64,000 nt of DNA from Hymenobacter polaris (GCF_012927305.1 NZ_JABBGH010000001.1:2170001-2234000); one strand, 5' to 3'. Counted from the stretch's first letter, positions 42,202-51,416 are shown. Notes: generated by a model from the letters alone, not told the origin. A program made the numbers and translations.

Positions 42202-43350
42202 ATGAGCAAGCTACTTACCACCCTAGGGCTGCTAGGGGCGCTGGGCCTGGCTAGTTCCGCCCGCGCCCAGCAGGTCCTCGACCTAAGCCGGCCCACCTAC
42301 TACCCCCGCGTCGTGCGCCTCGGCCAGGGCGCGGGGACCGGCCGGCTGCTGGCCAGCTTCGACGCGGGGCGGGCCGGCGCCATCTACGAGAGCCCCGACA
42401 ACGGCAAAACCTGGCAGCACTTGAGCGACGTGGTGGACGCGACGCCGCCGCGCCTGTGCTGCAGCGGGCTTTATGAGGTACCGCAGGCCCTAGGGACCAC
42501 GCCGGCCGGCACGCTGCTGTGGGCCACCTCGGTGGGCACCGACCAGGGCGGGCGCGGGCCGTGCAGCATTCGGGTGCACCGCAGCCTCGACGGCGGCCGC
42601 ACCTGGGCTTATTTCAGCACGCCGGTCAGCGGCTTTATCGGGCTGTGGGAGGCCGAGTTTGCGGTTGATGCCCAGGGCCGGCTGGTGGTGTACTACAGCA
42701 GCGAGGAGCACAAGGCCGCGGGCTACAACCAGCTGCTGGCCCACAAGGTATCAGCCGACGGCGGCCTGAGCTGGGGGCCGGAAGTGGTGGACGTGGGCAA
42801 GGCCGACGGGCACCTGCGCCCTGGCATGGCTGTGGTGCGCCGCCTGCCCGGCGGAAGCTATGTGATGAGCTACGAACTCTGCGGCCTAGGCTGCGACGCC
42901 TACCTGCGCACCTCGCCCGACGGCGTGCAGTGGGGCGACCCCGCTGACCCCGGCCAGCGCATCGAATCGACGGAAGGCCACCACTTTGCCCACGCCCCCA
43001 CCGTGGCCTGGGCGCCGCAGCCCGGCAACCCCCAGGGCCAGCTGCTGGCCATCGGGCAGGTGCTGCTCAACAACAGCGACAATGCCCTGGCGCCCGCCAA
43101 CGGCCGGGTGTACATGGCCAACGCCCAGGGTGGCCGGGGGGCCTGGGTGGAGGTGTCCGCCCCGGTGCCGGCCCCCAACCAGGGCGACAACCCCTGCCCC
43201 AACTACAGCTCGCAGCTGCTGCCCGCCGCCGATGGCCTCACGGTGCTGGAGGTGGCACTCAAATTTGAAGGTTCCGCCTGCCACGCGTATTACCAAACCG
43301 CGCCCTTGCCGGCGGCTCCCAAAGCCGCCCAGCGCACTCGCCGGCGGTAG
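42202..43350 (+). CDS. Secreted sialidase-fold beta-propeller enzyme, possible GH93 exo-arabinanase
   Basis: A 382-residue exported protein (leader MSKLLTTLGLLGALGLASSA). Four Asp-box type turns are visible: SPDNGKTW, SLDGGRTW, SADGGLSW and SPDGVQWG, the sign of a six-bladed sialidase-like propeller. In a locus full of arabinan enzymes the best guess is GH93 exo-alpha-1,5-L-arabinanase, but sialidase-like enzymes of other specificity have the same fold. It begins 25 bases after the GH43 gene before it and ends 24 bases before the next, so the three are probably co-transcribed. Confidence 0.75.
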   Translation: MSKLLTTLGLLGALGLASSARAQQVLDLSRPTYYPRVVRLGQGAGTGRLLASFDAGRAGAIYESPDNGKTWQHLSDVVDATPPRLCCSGLYEVPQALGTTPAGTLLWATSVGTDQGGRGPCSIRVHRSLDGGRTWAYFSTPVSGFIGLWEAEFAVDAQGRLVVYYSSEEHKAAGYNQLLAHKVSADGGLSWGPEVVDVGKADGHLRPGMAVVRRLPGGSYVMSYELCGLGCDAYLRTSPDGVQWGDPADPGQRIESTEGHHFAHAPTVAWAPQPGNPQGQLLAIGQVLLNNSDNALAPANGRVYMANAQGGRGAWVEVSAPVPAPNQGDNPCPNYSSQLLPAADGLTVLEVALKFEGSACHAYYQTAPLPAAPKAAQRTRRR

Positions 43351-43374
43351 TTTCGTCGGCAATCACCCGTGTCT

Positions 43375-44976
43375 ATGCCTACTCGCTTTTCTTTCCGCCC
43401 GCTGGTGGCCCTAGGGCTGCTGGCGGCCGCCCCGCTGCTAGCCCCGGCCCAAGCGCCGGTAAAGGTTAAAGCCAAGCTTAAACGCTCGGCGGCCGCGGCC
43501 CCTAGGACCGCCCTAGCCCCCACCCCCATTGCCAACCCCGTGCTGGCCGGCGACTACCCCGACCCGTCGGTGACGCGGGTGGGCGACACGTATTGGGCCA
43601 CGGCTACGACCTCGAACTGGGGGCCGACGTTTCCGCTGCTGAAATCGACCGACTTGCAGCACTGGAGTTTGGTGGGGCACGTGTTTCCGGGCGAGCGGCC
43701 GGCCTGGGCCGACTACTACTTCTGGGCGCCCGAGATAAACCACGACGCCAATGGTAAAACCTACGTCTTTTATACGGCGCACCAGCGCGGCGGCAACCTG
43801 GCCGTGGGCGTGGCCAGCGCCGACCGCCCCGAGGGCCCCTACACCGACCACGGCCCGCTGGTGGGCCAGCCCGATGGCAGCATCGACGGCTTCCCGGTGC
43901 CCGACGAAAACGGTCAGCCCTACCTGCTGTGGAAGGAGGACGGCAACAGCCAGAACAAGCCCACCCCCATCTGGGCGCAGCGCCTGAGCGCCGACCGCAC
44001 GAAGCTGGTGGGCGAGAAAACCGAGCTGTTTCGCAACACCGCCGCCTGGGAGGGCAACCTGGTGGAAGGCCCCAGCGTGGTGCGCCACGGCGGCTACTTC
44101 TATATGTTTTACGCCGCCAACGGCTGCTGCGGGCCCGGCTGCACCTACGCCACCGGCGTGGCCCGCGCCAAGAACCTGCTGGGCCCCTGGGAGAAGTACG
44201 AGCGCAACCCCATCCTCACCAAAAACGACACCTGGACCTGCCCCGGCCACGGCACGGCCGTGGAGCGCAACGGCCACTGGTACATGCTGCACCACGCCTA
44301 CCAAACCGGCAGCATGCAGTACGTAGGCCGCCAGGGCGTGCTCAGCGAATTCGTGTGGACGGCCAGCGGCTGGCCCGAGTTCCTGAACGACCACGGCACC
44401 CCTAGGGCTGCCGCGCCCGCCCCGGCCGTGGTGGCCGACGAGTTTGCCGGTCCCGCCCTAGGGCCTACCTGGGAGTGGCCGGTGGAAGACAAGCCGCAGT
44501 TTGCCCTGCAAAGCGGCAACTTGCAGCTCACGGCCCGCCCCGACAAGGGCGGCGCCGAGCTGGGCCGCCCCACGCTGGCCGCCACCTACACCGCCACCAC
44601 CACGCTGCTCGACCCGGCCGCCCTGCCCGCCGGCACCGTAGCCGGCATCGCGGCCCTCGGCGACCCGGCCAACTCGCTGCGCCTGGTGGCCGGCGGCGGC
44701 AAGCTGCAGCTCGTGGAGCGGCGCGACAACAAGCTGCGTACCCTGGCCGAAGCACCGCTGCCCGCCGCCGCCGCCTTGCACCTGCGCGTGCAAGACGCGG
44801 GCGGCAGCCACTACGCCTTCGCCTACAGCCCCGATGGCCGCAGCTGGACGCCCCTAGGGCCCGCCGCCGACGGTGGCTTCCTGCCACCCTGGGACCGGGG
44901 CGTGCGCGTGGGCCTGGTGGCGCAAGGCCCCGGCGGCACCGCCACCTTCAGCCGCTTCGAACTGACGAACAAGTAG
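43375..44976 (+). CDS. GH43 family glycoside hydrolase with C-terminal beta-sandwich domain
   Basis: A 533-residue exported enzyme. After a leader (MPTRFSFRPLVALGLLAAAP) and a Lys/Ala-rich linker, the GH43 propeller has the base Asp in NPVLAGDYPDPSVTRVGDTY, YFWAPEINHDANGKTYVFYT, the tuning Asp in GSIDGFPVPDENGQPYLLW, and the acid Glu in GNLVEGPSVVRHGGYFYMFY. From about residue 350 a concanavalin-like beta-sandwich is present, as in xylosidases of this family. ATG 43375 and GTG 43369 are both possible. It ends the plus-strand enzyme group before a bidirectional terminator. Confidence 0.9.
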   Translation: MPTRFSFRPLVALGLLAAAPLLAPAQAPVKVKAKLKRSAAAAPRTALAPTPIANPVLAGDYPDPSVTRVGDTYWATATTSNWGPTFPLLKSTDLQHWSLVGHVFPGERPAWADYYFWAPEINHDANGKTYVFYTAHQRGGNLAVGVASADRPEGPYTDHGPLVGQPDGSIDGFPVPDENGQPYLLWKEDGNSQNKPTPIWAQRLSADRTKLVGEKTELFRNTAAWEGNLVEGPSVVRHGGYFYMFYAANGCCGPGCTYATGVARAKNLLGPWEKYERNPILTKNDTWTCPGHGTAVERNGHWYMLHHAYQTGSMQYVGRQGVLSEFVWTASGWPEFLNDHGTPRAAAPAPAVVADEFAGPALGPTWEWPVEDKPQFALQSGNLQLTARPDKGGAELGRPTLAATYTATTTLLDPAALPAGTVAGIAALGDPANSLRLVAGGGKLQLVERRDNKLRTLAEAPLPAAAALHLRVQDAGGSHYAFAYSPDGRSWTPLGPAADGGFLPPWDRGVRVGLVAQGPGGTATFSRFELTNK

Positions 44977-44992
44977 CTGCACTAGCATAAAG

Positions 44993-45026
44993 AAGCCCCT
45001 GCTACAATGGTAGCAGAGGCTTTTTT
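44993..45026. terminator. Intrinsic terminator after the GH43 gene
   Basis: AGCCCCTGCTAC pairs with GGTAGCAGAGGCT across a short loop (one mismatch), followed by TTTTTT. It lies between convergent genes, but the T-run is on the plus side only. Confidence 0.8.
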
Positions 45027-45075
45027 GTGGGTGCAGGCCCTAGGGCCGATAAAATGGGTATAGAGTTACTAAAAA

Positions 45076-45162
45076 GGCGGTCATGCTGAGCTTGCCGAAG
45101 CATCTCTACTGCTTACCCAGTCGGTGCGGTAGAGATGCTTCGGCAAGCTCAGCATAACCGCC
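45076..45162. repeat. Inverted repeat, GTCATGCTGAGC family, copy 4 (with paired changes)
   Basis: Arms 45076-45109 and 45129-45162 around a 19-base loop. Compared with the copy at 365-474, both arms carry the same change in a complementary way: GAGCTTGTCG became GAGCTTGCCG on the left, and CGACAAGC became CGGCAAGC on the right. One further position (AGCATAACC) is a mismatch. It lies between convergent genes. Confidence 0.93.
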
Positions 45163-45196
45163 CTCCTTGATTGTTACCTCAATTATTAACGGCTGC

Positions 45197-47386
45197 TTAG
45201 TGCACCAGCACCAGCTTGGTGTGCGATACCTGCCCGGCCATGTTCAGGCGCACGGTGTAGACGCCGGCGGCCCAGGTGCTGCCGTCGAGCAGGTATTCGG
45301 TGGCTTGGCCTTGCACGCCGCGGTCGGTGGCGAGGTGGCGCACCAGGCGGCCTTGCGTATCGAGTACATCCAGGGTGAGGGTGCCGGTTTGGGTGGGCGT
45401 TACCACGAAGTGCACCTGGCTGGTGGCGGGCGTCGGGTACACGGTTAATGGCGTAGCGGCCAGCAGCTCGGCGGCGTTCTTGGCTTTCAGGGTGGTGTTG
45501 CCCGCGTTTTGGGGCATCAGGTCGAGGCGCCAGCGCTGGGCGTCGTTGCCGTTGTCGGTCCACTGGTGCACGCCGGTGCCGGGGTCCGAGAGGTTGTTGT
45601 CTACGTCGAGGCAGAGGGTGGCGCCCTTGTGTACCAGCTTGCAGTAGCCGTCGCCCAGGGACACGATTTGCCAGCGCTGGGCATCGTTGCCGTTGTCGGT
45701 GTACTGCTGCACCGTGGCGCCGGGGCTGGTGCTATTACTGGCCACCTCCAGGCACTGGTTGGTATTGCGGTGCGTCAGCTTGTAGTAGCCATCGGCCATG
45801 CGCGTAATGACCCAGCGCTGGGCGTCGTTGCCGTTGTCGGTGTACTGGTGCACCAGCGTGCCCGGCGCCGACGAGTTATTGTCCACGTCGAGGCACTGCG
45901 TGGTGCCCTTGTGCGTGAGCCGGTACACGCCGCCCGACACGATGGGCTGGTCGGTGATAGTGAGCTGCCAGCGTTGGGCGTCGTTGCCGTTGTCGGTGTA
46001 CTGCTGCACGTTGGCGCCGGGGCTCACGCTGTTGCTGGCCACGTCGAGGGCCTGGTCGGTGCCCTTGTGCAGCAGCTTGTAGAAGCCGCCGCTCATGGCT
46101 TGCAGCTGCCAGCGCTGGGCGTCGTTGCCGTTGTCGGTCCACTGCTGCACGTTGGTGCCGGGGGCGGCGCTGGCCCCGGCCACGTCCAGGGCGTGGCCCG
46201 AGTTTTTGTTCAGCAGCTTGTAGTGGCCATCGGCTTGCAAGGTCACGGTCCAGCGCTGGGCGTTGGTGCCGTTGTCGGTGAACTGCTGCACGTTGGCACC
46301 GGGCGCGGTGCTGCCGTTGTCCACGTCCAGGCACTGGTCGGTGTCCTTGTGGGTGAGCTTGTAGAGGCCACCCGATACCAGCATGGGGCTAACCGGGCAG
46401 GCGCTGCCGGCCGGGCGCGGCGCCACGCCGTAGGGGGTCATGTTCACCTTCTGGATGCTGCCGTCGGCGTTGAACGTGAGGTGGTCGATGGCTACTTGGC
46501 GGGTCTTGTAGGTCCGGTCCTGGTAGCGGTGGTACACGATGTAGTAGTCGTCGCAGCCCGGAAACTGGGTGATGGAGTGGTGCCCCGGCCCGAAGCGGTT
46601 GGCGTCGCTGCTCACCACCGAGCCGCCGTAGGTCCAGGGGCCGGTGGGCGAGGTGCTGGTGGCGTACTGCACGTTGTAGCTATCGTCGAACCAGCGCCCG
46701 TTCGAGTAGGTCAGGTAGTAGCGGCCGTTGCGCTTTACCAGGTAGGGCGCCTCGGTGTAGTTCTGGGGCGTGATGTCGCGCGGCTCATCGCTGGTTAGCG
46801 ACACCATATCGGCATTGAGCTTGCGCACCACCATGCGGGCACCGCTCGACCCGCCGTAGTAGATATAGGCCTGCCCGTCGTCGTCCACAAACACCATGGG
46901 ATCAATCACATCCTGGGTGATGTTGTTGCTGAGCGCGGGCGTCAGCAGCGGCTGCCCGTTGTCGGTGAAGGGCCCTAGGGGGGTGTTGCCCACGGCCACC
47001 CCGATGGACGGCGTATTGGTGGCGTTGTTGTGGGCCGTGTAGTAATAGTAGTACTTGCCATTGCGGGCCACTACCGAGGGCGCCCAGCCGTTGTAGGTGG
47101 CCCAGGTGGTTTGCCGGCCCAGGTCGAATACCACGCCCCGGTCGGTCCAGTTGGTGAGGTCGGTCGAGGAAAAGGCGTGGAACTGCCCGCCGCTGGAGTT
47201 GCCGTCGGTGGTGGGGTAGATGTAGTAGGTGCCGTTGAAATAATCCATTTCCGGGTCGGCCTGGTAACCGGCCAGAATGGGGTTGCCGCTGGTTTGGGCC
47301 AGGGCCCGCAGGCTCAGCAGCAGCAGAACGAGCACGCTGGTCCAGGACCGGCGCGCGGGGCGGGCAAACGGTAAAGCTGTCAACAT
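45197..47386 (-). CDS. GH43 enzyme with two ricin-type lectin domains and T9SS tail
   Basis: A 729-residue exported enzyme. The leader (TSVLVLLLLSLRALAQ) is followed by a GH43 propeller with base Asp in GNPILAGYQADPEMDYFNGT, tuning Asp in VIDPMVFVDDDGQAYIYYG and acid Glu in YTEAPYLVKRNGRYYLTYS. Residues about 325-630 form two ricin-B-like trefoils built from six repeats ending in DNGxxAQRW, which should bind glycan. The last about 70 residues form a T9SS sorting domain (PLTVYPTPATSQVHFVVT to VSHTKLVLVH). It is on the opposite strand to the other enzymes and convergent with the 43375 gene. ATG 47386 is chosen because the leader follows. Confidence 0.93.
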   Translation of the reverse strand: MLTALPFARPARRSWTSVLVLLLLSLRALAQTSGNPILAGYQADPEMDYFNGTYYIYPTTDGNSSGGQFHAFSSTDLTNWTDRGVVFDLGRQTTWATYNGWAPSVVARNGKYYYYYTAHNNATNTPSIGVAVGNTPLGPFTDNGQPLLTPALSNNITQDVIDPMVFVDDDGQAYIYYGGSSGARMVVRKLNADMVSLTSDEPRDITPQNYTEAPYLVKRNGRYYLTYSNGRWFDDSYNVQYATSTSPTGPWTYGGSVVSSDANRFGPGHHSITQFPGCDDYYIVYHRYQDRTYKTRQVAIDHLTFNADGSIQKVNMTPYGVAPRPAGSACPVSPMLVSGGLYKLTHKDTDQCLDVDNGSTAPGANVQQFTDNGTNAQRWTVTLQADGHYKLLNKNSGHALDVAGASAAPGTNVQQWTDNGNDAQRWQLQAMSGGFYKLLHKGTDQALDVASNSVSPGANVQQYTDNGNDAQRWQLTITDQPIVSGGVYRLTHKGTTQCLDVDNNSSAPGTLVHQYTDNGNDAQRWVITRMADGYYKLTHRNTNQCLEVASNSTSPGATVQQYTDNGNDAQRWQIVSLGDGYCKLVHKGATLCLDVDNNLSDPGTGVHQWTDNGNDAQRWRLDLMPQNAGNTTLKAKNAAELLAATPLTVYPTPATSQVHFVVTPTQTGTLTLDVLDTQGRLVRHLATDRGVQGQATEYLLDGSTWAAGVYTVRLNMAGQVSHTKLVLVH
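45500..46370 (-). repeat. Six tandem ricin-repeat units inside the GH43 gene
   Basis: Six copies of an about 140-base unit, each with a nearly identical block encoding TDNGNDAQRW (first copy TDNGTNAQRW). The blocks lie near 45530, 45672, 45811, 45968, 46110 and 46250. The nucleotide identity within the block is higher than needed by the amino acids, which suggests recent duplication or gene conversion. Confidence 0.85.
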
Positions 47387-47500
47387 AACGGGTGGGTGGA
47401 AAAGGTGAAAAAAGCCAGCGGGCACTCGCCCGGCGGCTGGAAAAAGAGCGGGGATACGAGCCAAAAAAGGGGTGCCGGCCGGCGCCAGCACCCCTAGGGC

Positions 47501-49981
47501 TTATTTGGTGAGCTTGTCGCTCAGCAGCTTCATGAAGTAGCCGCCCACCACCGAGCGGGCCTGGAAGCCGACTTGCTTGGCGTTGGTGGTTTCGTGCCAG
47601 TCGGTGAGGGGCACGCGGCTGGGCGTGTCGTTGGCGAACTGCCAGATGGGGGCCACCAGCGCCTCAAAATCAGCCTGGTTGTTGGCCATTGTGGCCGTCC
47701 ACATTATCCAATCCGACTTGGTGTAGGTCTTGCGGCTGTCGAGGGGCAGGCCGTATTTCTGCTGGTGCTTGAGGTAGAAAGCCATTTCCTGCTGCGCCAC
47801 CTCGGGCGGGAAGATATTTAGGTTCAGTACCTTGTCCCACACCAGGTTGTACTTCTGGCTCCACGAGCCGGGTGTTTTGTCGAAGGTCAGGGCGTAGTGG
47901 TCGCCGTCCTGGGCCATCTGCATCCACTTCTTGGCCAGCTCGCGGGCCAGGGCCTGGTGCTCGTCGGCGGCCTTGGTGTCGCCGAGCTGGCGGGCCAGCT
48001 GGCCGTAGCAGGCAATGCCCATAATGGCCTTCAGCGACAGGTTGGTATTGCGCGCTAGGTGGCCGGCGAAGTCGTCGGTGCAGAGCTGGTTGGCCGGGTC
48101 GAAGCCGTCGCGCTTCAAGAAACCCACCCACTTGGTGAGCGTGGGCCAGTGCTCGCGGGCGAAGTCGGGCTTGCCATCGACGCGCACCGCGGCGGCCGTG
48201 ATAATGAGCATGTTGCCGGCTTCCTCCACCGGCATATCCTCGCCGTATTTCTGGCCGTTGGCCTGCGGGTAGGTGCCCAGGTCGTGGGCCGGGAAGTCCT
48301 TCTTCCAGCGCCCCGACTCCGAGTACTCGAAGATGAAGCGCAGCATCCCCTTAGCCAGCTCATTGTTGTAGAGCAAGAACAGCGGCTCCGAGGGGTAGGT
48401 CACGTCCACGGTGCCGATGAAGCCGCCCGAGTAGTTTTCCTTCGAGAAGAAGAGCACCTCGCCCTTGGGCCCGGCCACCACGCTGTGCGCCGCAATGCTC
48501 TGGCGATACGCCAACTGGCACAGGTCGGCGTACTTCGCGCCGCCGCTAGCCTGGGCATCGGCCCGCAGCTTCTGGTCGAAGGCCGTGGCTTTTTGGCGCA
48601 GGCGGGCGTAGTCGGCTTCGGCGGCCCCTAGGGCCTTGTCCATGGTCATGGCCGGGTCGCGGCGCCACCAGGGCCGCAGATTCTGGCCGAAGTACTGTAC
48701 GGCGTACTGCTCGTCGTAACCCAGCAGCAGGTGCTGTTCGGCGGGCTGGGCAGCCACGCGGCCTAGGTCGAGCACGGCGGCCTGCGCCACGCGCTGCGCC
48801 TGGCCCGTTTGGGTGGGCGCGGCAGCCCCTAGGGCCCCGGTCTTGGCGAAGGAGGTTTTCAGCGTTTCGGGGTTGCCAACGCCGAGCTTGGCCGCGCTGG
48901 GGGCCGCCAGGTAGGCGTAGCCCCAGTCGATGCGCTGGCCGTCGCCGGCCTTGGCTAGCACGGGCTGCTCGGTGGTGCCCAGGGCCGACCAGCGCAGGCT
49001 GCCGCCCTGGCCAGGCTTGGCCGCCACGGTCTGGTAGGGCGTGTTAGTGGCCAGGGTGCCGGCCTCGGTCAGCAGCACCTGGGTGGGGTGGGCCTTGCCG
49101 TCGGTGGCGGTGGCGGTGTAGGTGATGTAGCTCACGGGCCGGGCCACGGTTTCCAGCTCATCGAGCAGCAGCGGCGACAAGAAGTTGACTTTCAGCGTGA
49201 CCGGCCCGGCGGAGAAGGTGTAGGTGGTTTGGGTGGCCGTAACCGCGACGCTGGTTTGGCGGGCCAGGGGCAGCGCGGGCGGAGCGGGCAGCGTCTCGTA
49301 GAGGCCGGCATCGAGGTAGGCCCCGCCCTGGGGGTTGACGGCGTGCATGGCCAGCACGTTGTCGCCGGCGTGCAGGCTTTGGCGGGCCGCCGCCGGAATG
49401 GTAAAGAACTCGTAGGCCCCATTAGCGCCGGCCTGCTTGGTCAGCAGCGTGCCGTTGAGGTACACTTCGGCGTCGTCGTCGTGCTGCATCAGCACCCGCA
49501 GCTCGCCGGTGGGGTGGGCGTTGGCCAGGCGGATGGTGCGGCGCGCCCACACGTCCTTAGTTTTCCAGGAAGTGCCGCGCTGGCTCTGGTTGTCGGTAAA
49601 GGGCGCGGCGCCCTGCTGCCAGCTGCTGGCGGCCGCGAAGCTGGTTTTTTCCCAGCCCGCCGCCGGCTGCTGAAAGGTGTAGCGCACCTGGTAGGGCTGC
49701 TCCAGCGCCGTCGGGATAATGGCCCGATACTGGGGCGCGGCCTGGCCCATAAACTGATACGCCTGGCCATCGACGCGCACCACGCCCTCCAGGCTCTGGG
49801 GGGCGCTGGTCCAGTGGCGGGTGGGCGCAGCGGCCAGCTCATCCTGGAAGCTCCATACGCTGAAATAGGGCGTGTGCGTGATGAGCGGGTAGGCCGGCGG
49901 GCGCAGCGCCGGGGTAGACTGGGCCAGGGCCGGCGCGGCCGACAAGCTGGCCAGCAGCAGGGCATAACGGGTTTTTGACAT
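47501..49981 (-). CDS. Secreted DUF4965/glutaminase-family protein
   Basis: An 826-residue exported protein (leader MSKTRYALLLASLSAAPALA) with the layout of the DUF4964-DUF5127-DUF4965-DUF1793 family: LRPPAYPLITHTPYFSVWSF near the start, a galactose-binding-like insert (about residues 105-235, with VLMQHDDDAEVYLNGTLL), and an alpha/alpha barrel with SKENYSGGFIGTVDVTYPSE and QKYGEDMPVEEAGNMLI in the second half. Such proteins are often called glutaminases, but many stand beside glycan genes in Bacteroidota and may be glycosidases. Both readings remain open. It diverges from the LacI gene. Confidence 0.85.
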   Translation of the reverse strand: MSKTRYALLLASLSAAPALAQSTPALRPPAYPLITHTPYFSVWSFQDELAAAPTRHWTSAPQSLEGVVRVDGQAYQFMGQAAPQYRAIIPTALEQPYQVRYTFQQPAAGWEKTSFAAASSWQQGAAPFTDNQSQRGTSWKTKDVWARRTIRLANAHPTGELRVLMQHDDDAEVYLNGTLLTKQAGANGAYEFFTIPAAARQSLHAGDNVLAMHAVNPQGGAYLDAGLYETLPAPPALPLARQTSVAVTATQTTYTFSAGPVTLKVNFLSPLLLDELETVARPVSYITYTATATDGKAHPTQVLLTEAGTLATNTPYQTVAAKPGQGGSLRWSALGTTEQPVLAKAGDGQRIDWGYAYLAAPSAAKLGVGNPETLKTSFAKTGALGAAAPTQTGQAQRVAQAAVLDLGRVAAQPAEQHLLLGYDEQYAVQYFGQNLRPWWRRDPAMTMDKALGAAEADYARLRQKATAFDQKLRADAQASGGAKYADLCQLAYRQSIAAHSVVAGPKGEVLFFSKENYSGGFIGTVDVTYPSEPLFLLYNNELAKGMLRFIFEYSESGRWKKDFPAHDLGTYPQANGQKYGEDMPVEEAGNMLIITAAAVRVDGKPDFAREHWPTLTKWVGFLKRDGFDPANQLCTDDFAGHLARNTNLSLKAIMGIACYGQLARQLGDTKAADEHQALARELAKKWMQMAQDGDHYALTFDKTPGSWSQKYNLVWDKVLNLNIFPPEVAQQEMAFYLKHQQKYGLPLDSRKTYTKSDWIMWTATMANNQADFEALVAPIWQFANDTPSRVPLTDWHETTNAKQVGFQARSVVGGYFMKLLSDKLTK

Positions 49982-50344
49982 CAGGTGGGAAAAAGGTGGA
50001 AAAGCTAGTGGTAGGCTAAGTGGCGCCAGCGTTAAAACTGAAAGAGACTACCCTAACTTTGGTTAAACGATTTAGCAAGGAGCGCAAGTTAAGTCAGTCA
50101 GCCAGTTGCGGCAAGCTCGCCCTAGGCGTCAACTTTCCTACTGCTTGGCTACCGCATGGGCCGGCCGGGTCCGCAGGGCAGCAGCAATAGCTTGCCTAGC
50201 ACAAACGGGTGGGTAAGTTAAATTTTCATTTTACCGACAAGCAACTATGCTTATCCTGTGCAACCTTTGCGCCACCCTTTGCACAATTTTTTGCGGCAAA
50301 AGGCGCATTCGTCAACGGTAGCAACCAGTCTTTTACCTTCCTTT
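49982..50344. other. Divergent region between the DUF4965 gene and the LacI regulator
   Basis: These 363 bases include a weak LacI-type site, TTAAACGATTTA (50063-50074), and a partial match to the locus operator, GTGCAACCTTTGCGCC (50259-50274), which could serve autoregulation. No gene is supported. Confidence 0.4.
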
Positions 50345-51376
50345 GTGGCTAAAAAACGCGCTTCTATTACCGACCTGGCCCGGCAGCTTAACGTCTCCGT
50401 CTCAACGGTTTCGCGCGCCCTCAGCGGGCACAGCGCCATCAGCGAAGCTACGGCTAAGCGGGTGGCGGCCCTGGCCAAAGAGCTGGGCTACCAGCCCAAT
50501 AGCCTGGCTTCGGGCCTGCGCAAGGGCCGCAGCAACATGCTGGGGGTGGTGGTGCCGCACATCGACGGCAACTTTTTTTCGCAGGTAGTTAAGGGCATTG
50601 AGGCCGCCGCCAGCAAGGCCGGCTACCACGTGCTCATCTGCCAGTCAAACGAAAACCAGGCGCACGAGCGCACTAACCTGGACACGCTGATGAACGCGCA
50701 GGTGGAGGGGATTCTGGTGTCGGTTTCGCGCACCACGCGCGAGTTCAAGCACTTCGAGAAAATACGCAAGCGCGACATTCCGCTGGTGTTCTTCGACCGC
50801 ATTCTGGAGGACCACGACGTGAACGCGGTGGTGCTCGACGACCGGGCCGGCGGCTACCGCGCCACCCGCCACCTGCTTGAGCAGGGCTACCGGCGCATCG
50901 CCCACTTCAGCGGCCCGCAGCAGCTCAACATCTACAAGCACCGCCGCCAGGGCTACGAGGATGCGCTGCGCGAGTACAATCTGCCAATCAGAGAAGAGTT
51001 TATCATCTTTGGCGAGATGAAGATGGACGACGGCAGCGCTGGGATGCGGCAGCTGCTGGCCCTGCCCGAACCGCCCGATGCCGTGTTTTCGGGCAGCGAC
51101 TTTTCGGCGGCCGGCGCGCTGGAGGTGCTCGGCGAGCGCGGCTTGCGCGTGCCGCAGGATGTGGGGCTGGTGGGCTTCAGCAACGAGCTGTTTTCGCGCC
51201 TCACCGTACCGCAGATTACCTCTATCGACCAGCACTGCGAGCTGATGGGGCGCACCGCCACGCGCCTGCTGCTGGAAATAATGGCCGAGCGCGAGCCCGA
51301 CTTTGCGCCCCGCCACGTAGTGCTGCAACCCGATTTATTTACGCGCGCCTCTTCGCTGCGGGGGGCGGTCAGCTAA
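50345..51376 (+). CDS. LacI-family transcriptional regulator of the glycan locus
   Basis: A 343-residue repressor. The N-terminal helix-turn-helix reads ITDLARQLNVSVSTVSRALS with the hinge ELGYQPNSLASGLRKGRSNM, followed by a periplasmic-binding-like sensor domain (LGVVVPHIDGNFFSQVVKGI; VEGILVSVSRTTREF; PPDAVFSGSDFSAAGALEVL). GTG 50345 is chosen because MAKKRASITDLARQ is the usual start for this group; an in-frame GTG at 50258 would add 29 unrelated residues. It stands between two transport/enzyme blocks, and three near-identical palindromes in the locus are its probable operators. The inducer is probably an arabino-oligosaccharide or arabinose. Confidence 0.92.
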   Translation: MAKKRASITDLARQLNVSVSTVSRALSGHSAISEATAKRVAALAKELGYQPNSLASGLRKGRSNMLGVVVPHIDGNFFSQVVKGIEAAASKAGYHVLICQSNENQAHERTNLDTLMNAQVEGILVSVSRTTREFKHFEKIRKRDIPLVFFDRILEDHDVNAVVLDDRAGGYRATRHLLEQGYRRIAHFSGPQQLNIYKHRRQGYEDALREYNLPIREEFIIFGEMKMDDGSAGMRQLLALPEPPDAVFSGSDFSAAGALEVLGERGLRVPQDVGLVGFSNELFSRLTVPQITSIDQHCELMGRTATRLLLEIMAEREPDFAPRHVVLQPDLFTRASSLRGAVS

Positions 51377-51416
51377 GCAGCTTGCTGGGCCGCCGCCGGG
51401 CCTAGGGGCTGGTAAA

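Noticed and set aside
45509..46798. 429-residue plus-strand frame opposite the ricin repeats
   Set aside because: Its repetitive Val/Gly-rich product mirrors the repeat units on the minus strand; the GH43-ricin-T9SS protein explains the region.
50258..50344. Upstream GTG start for the LacI gene
   Set aside because: The additional 29 residues do not precede the helix-turn-helix in known LacI proteins and overlap a possible operator.
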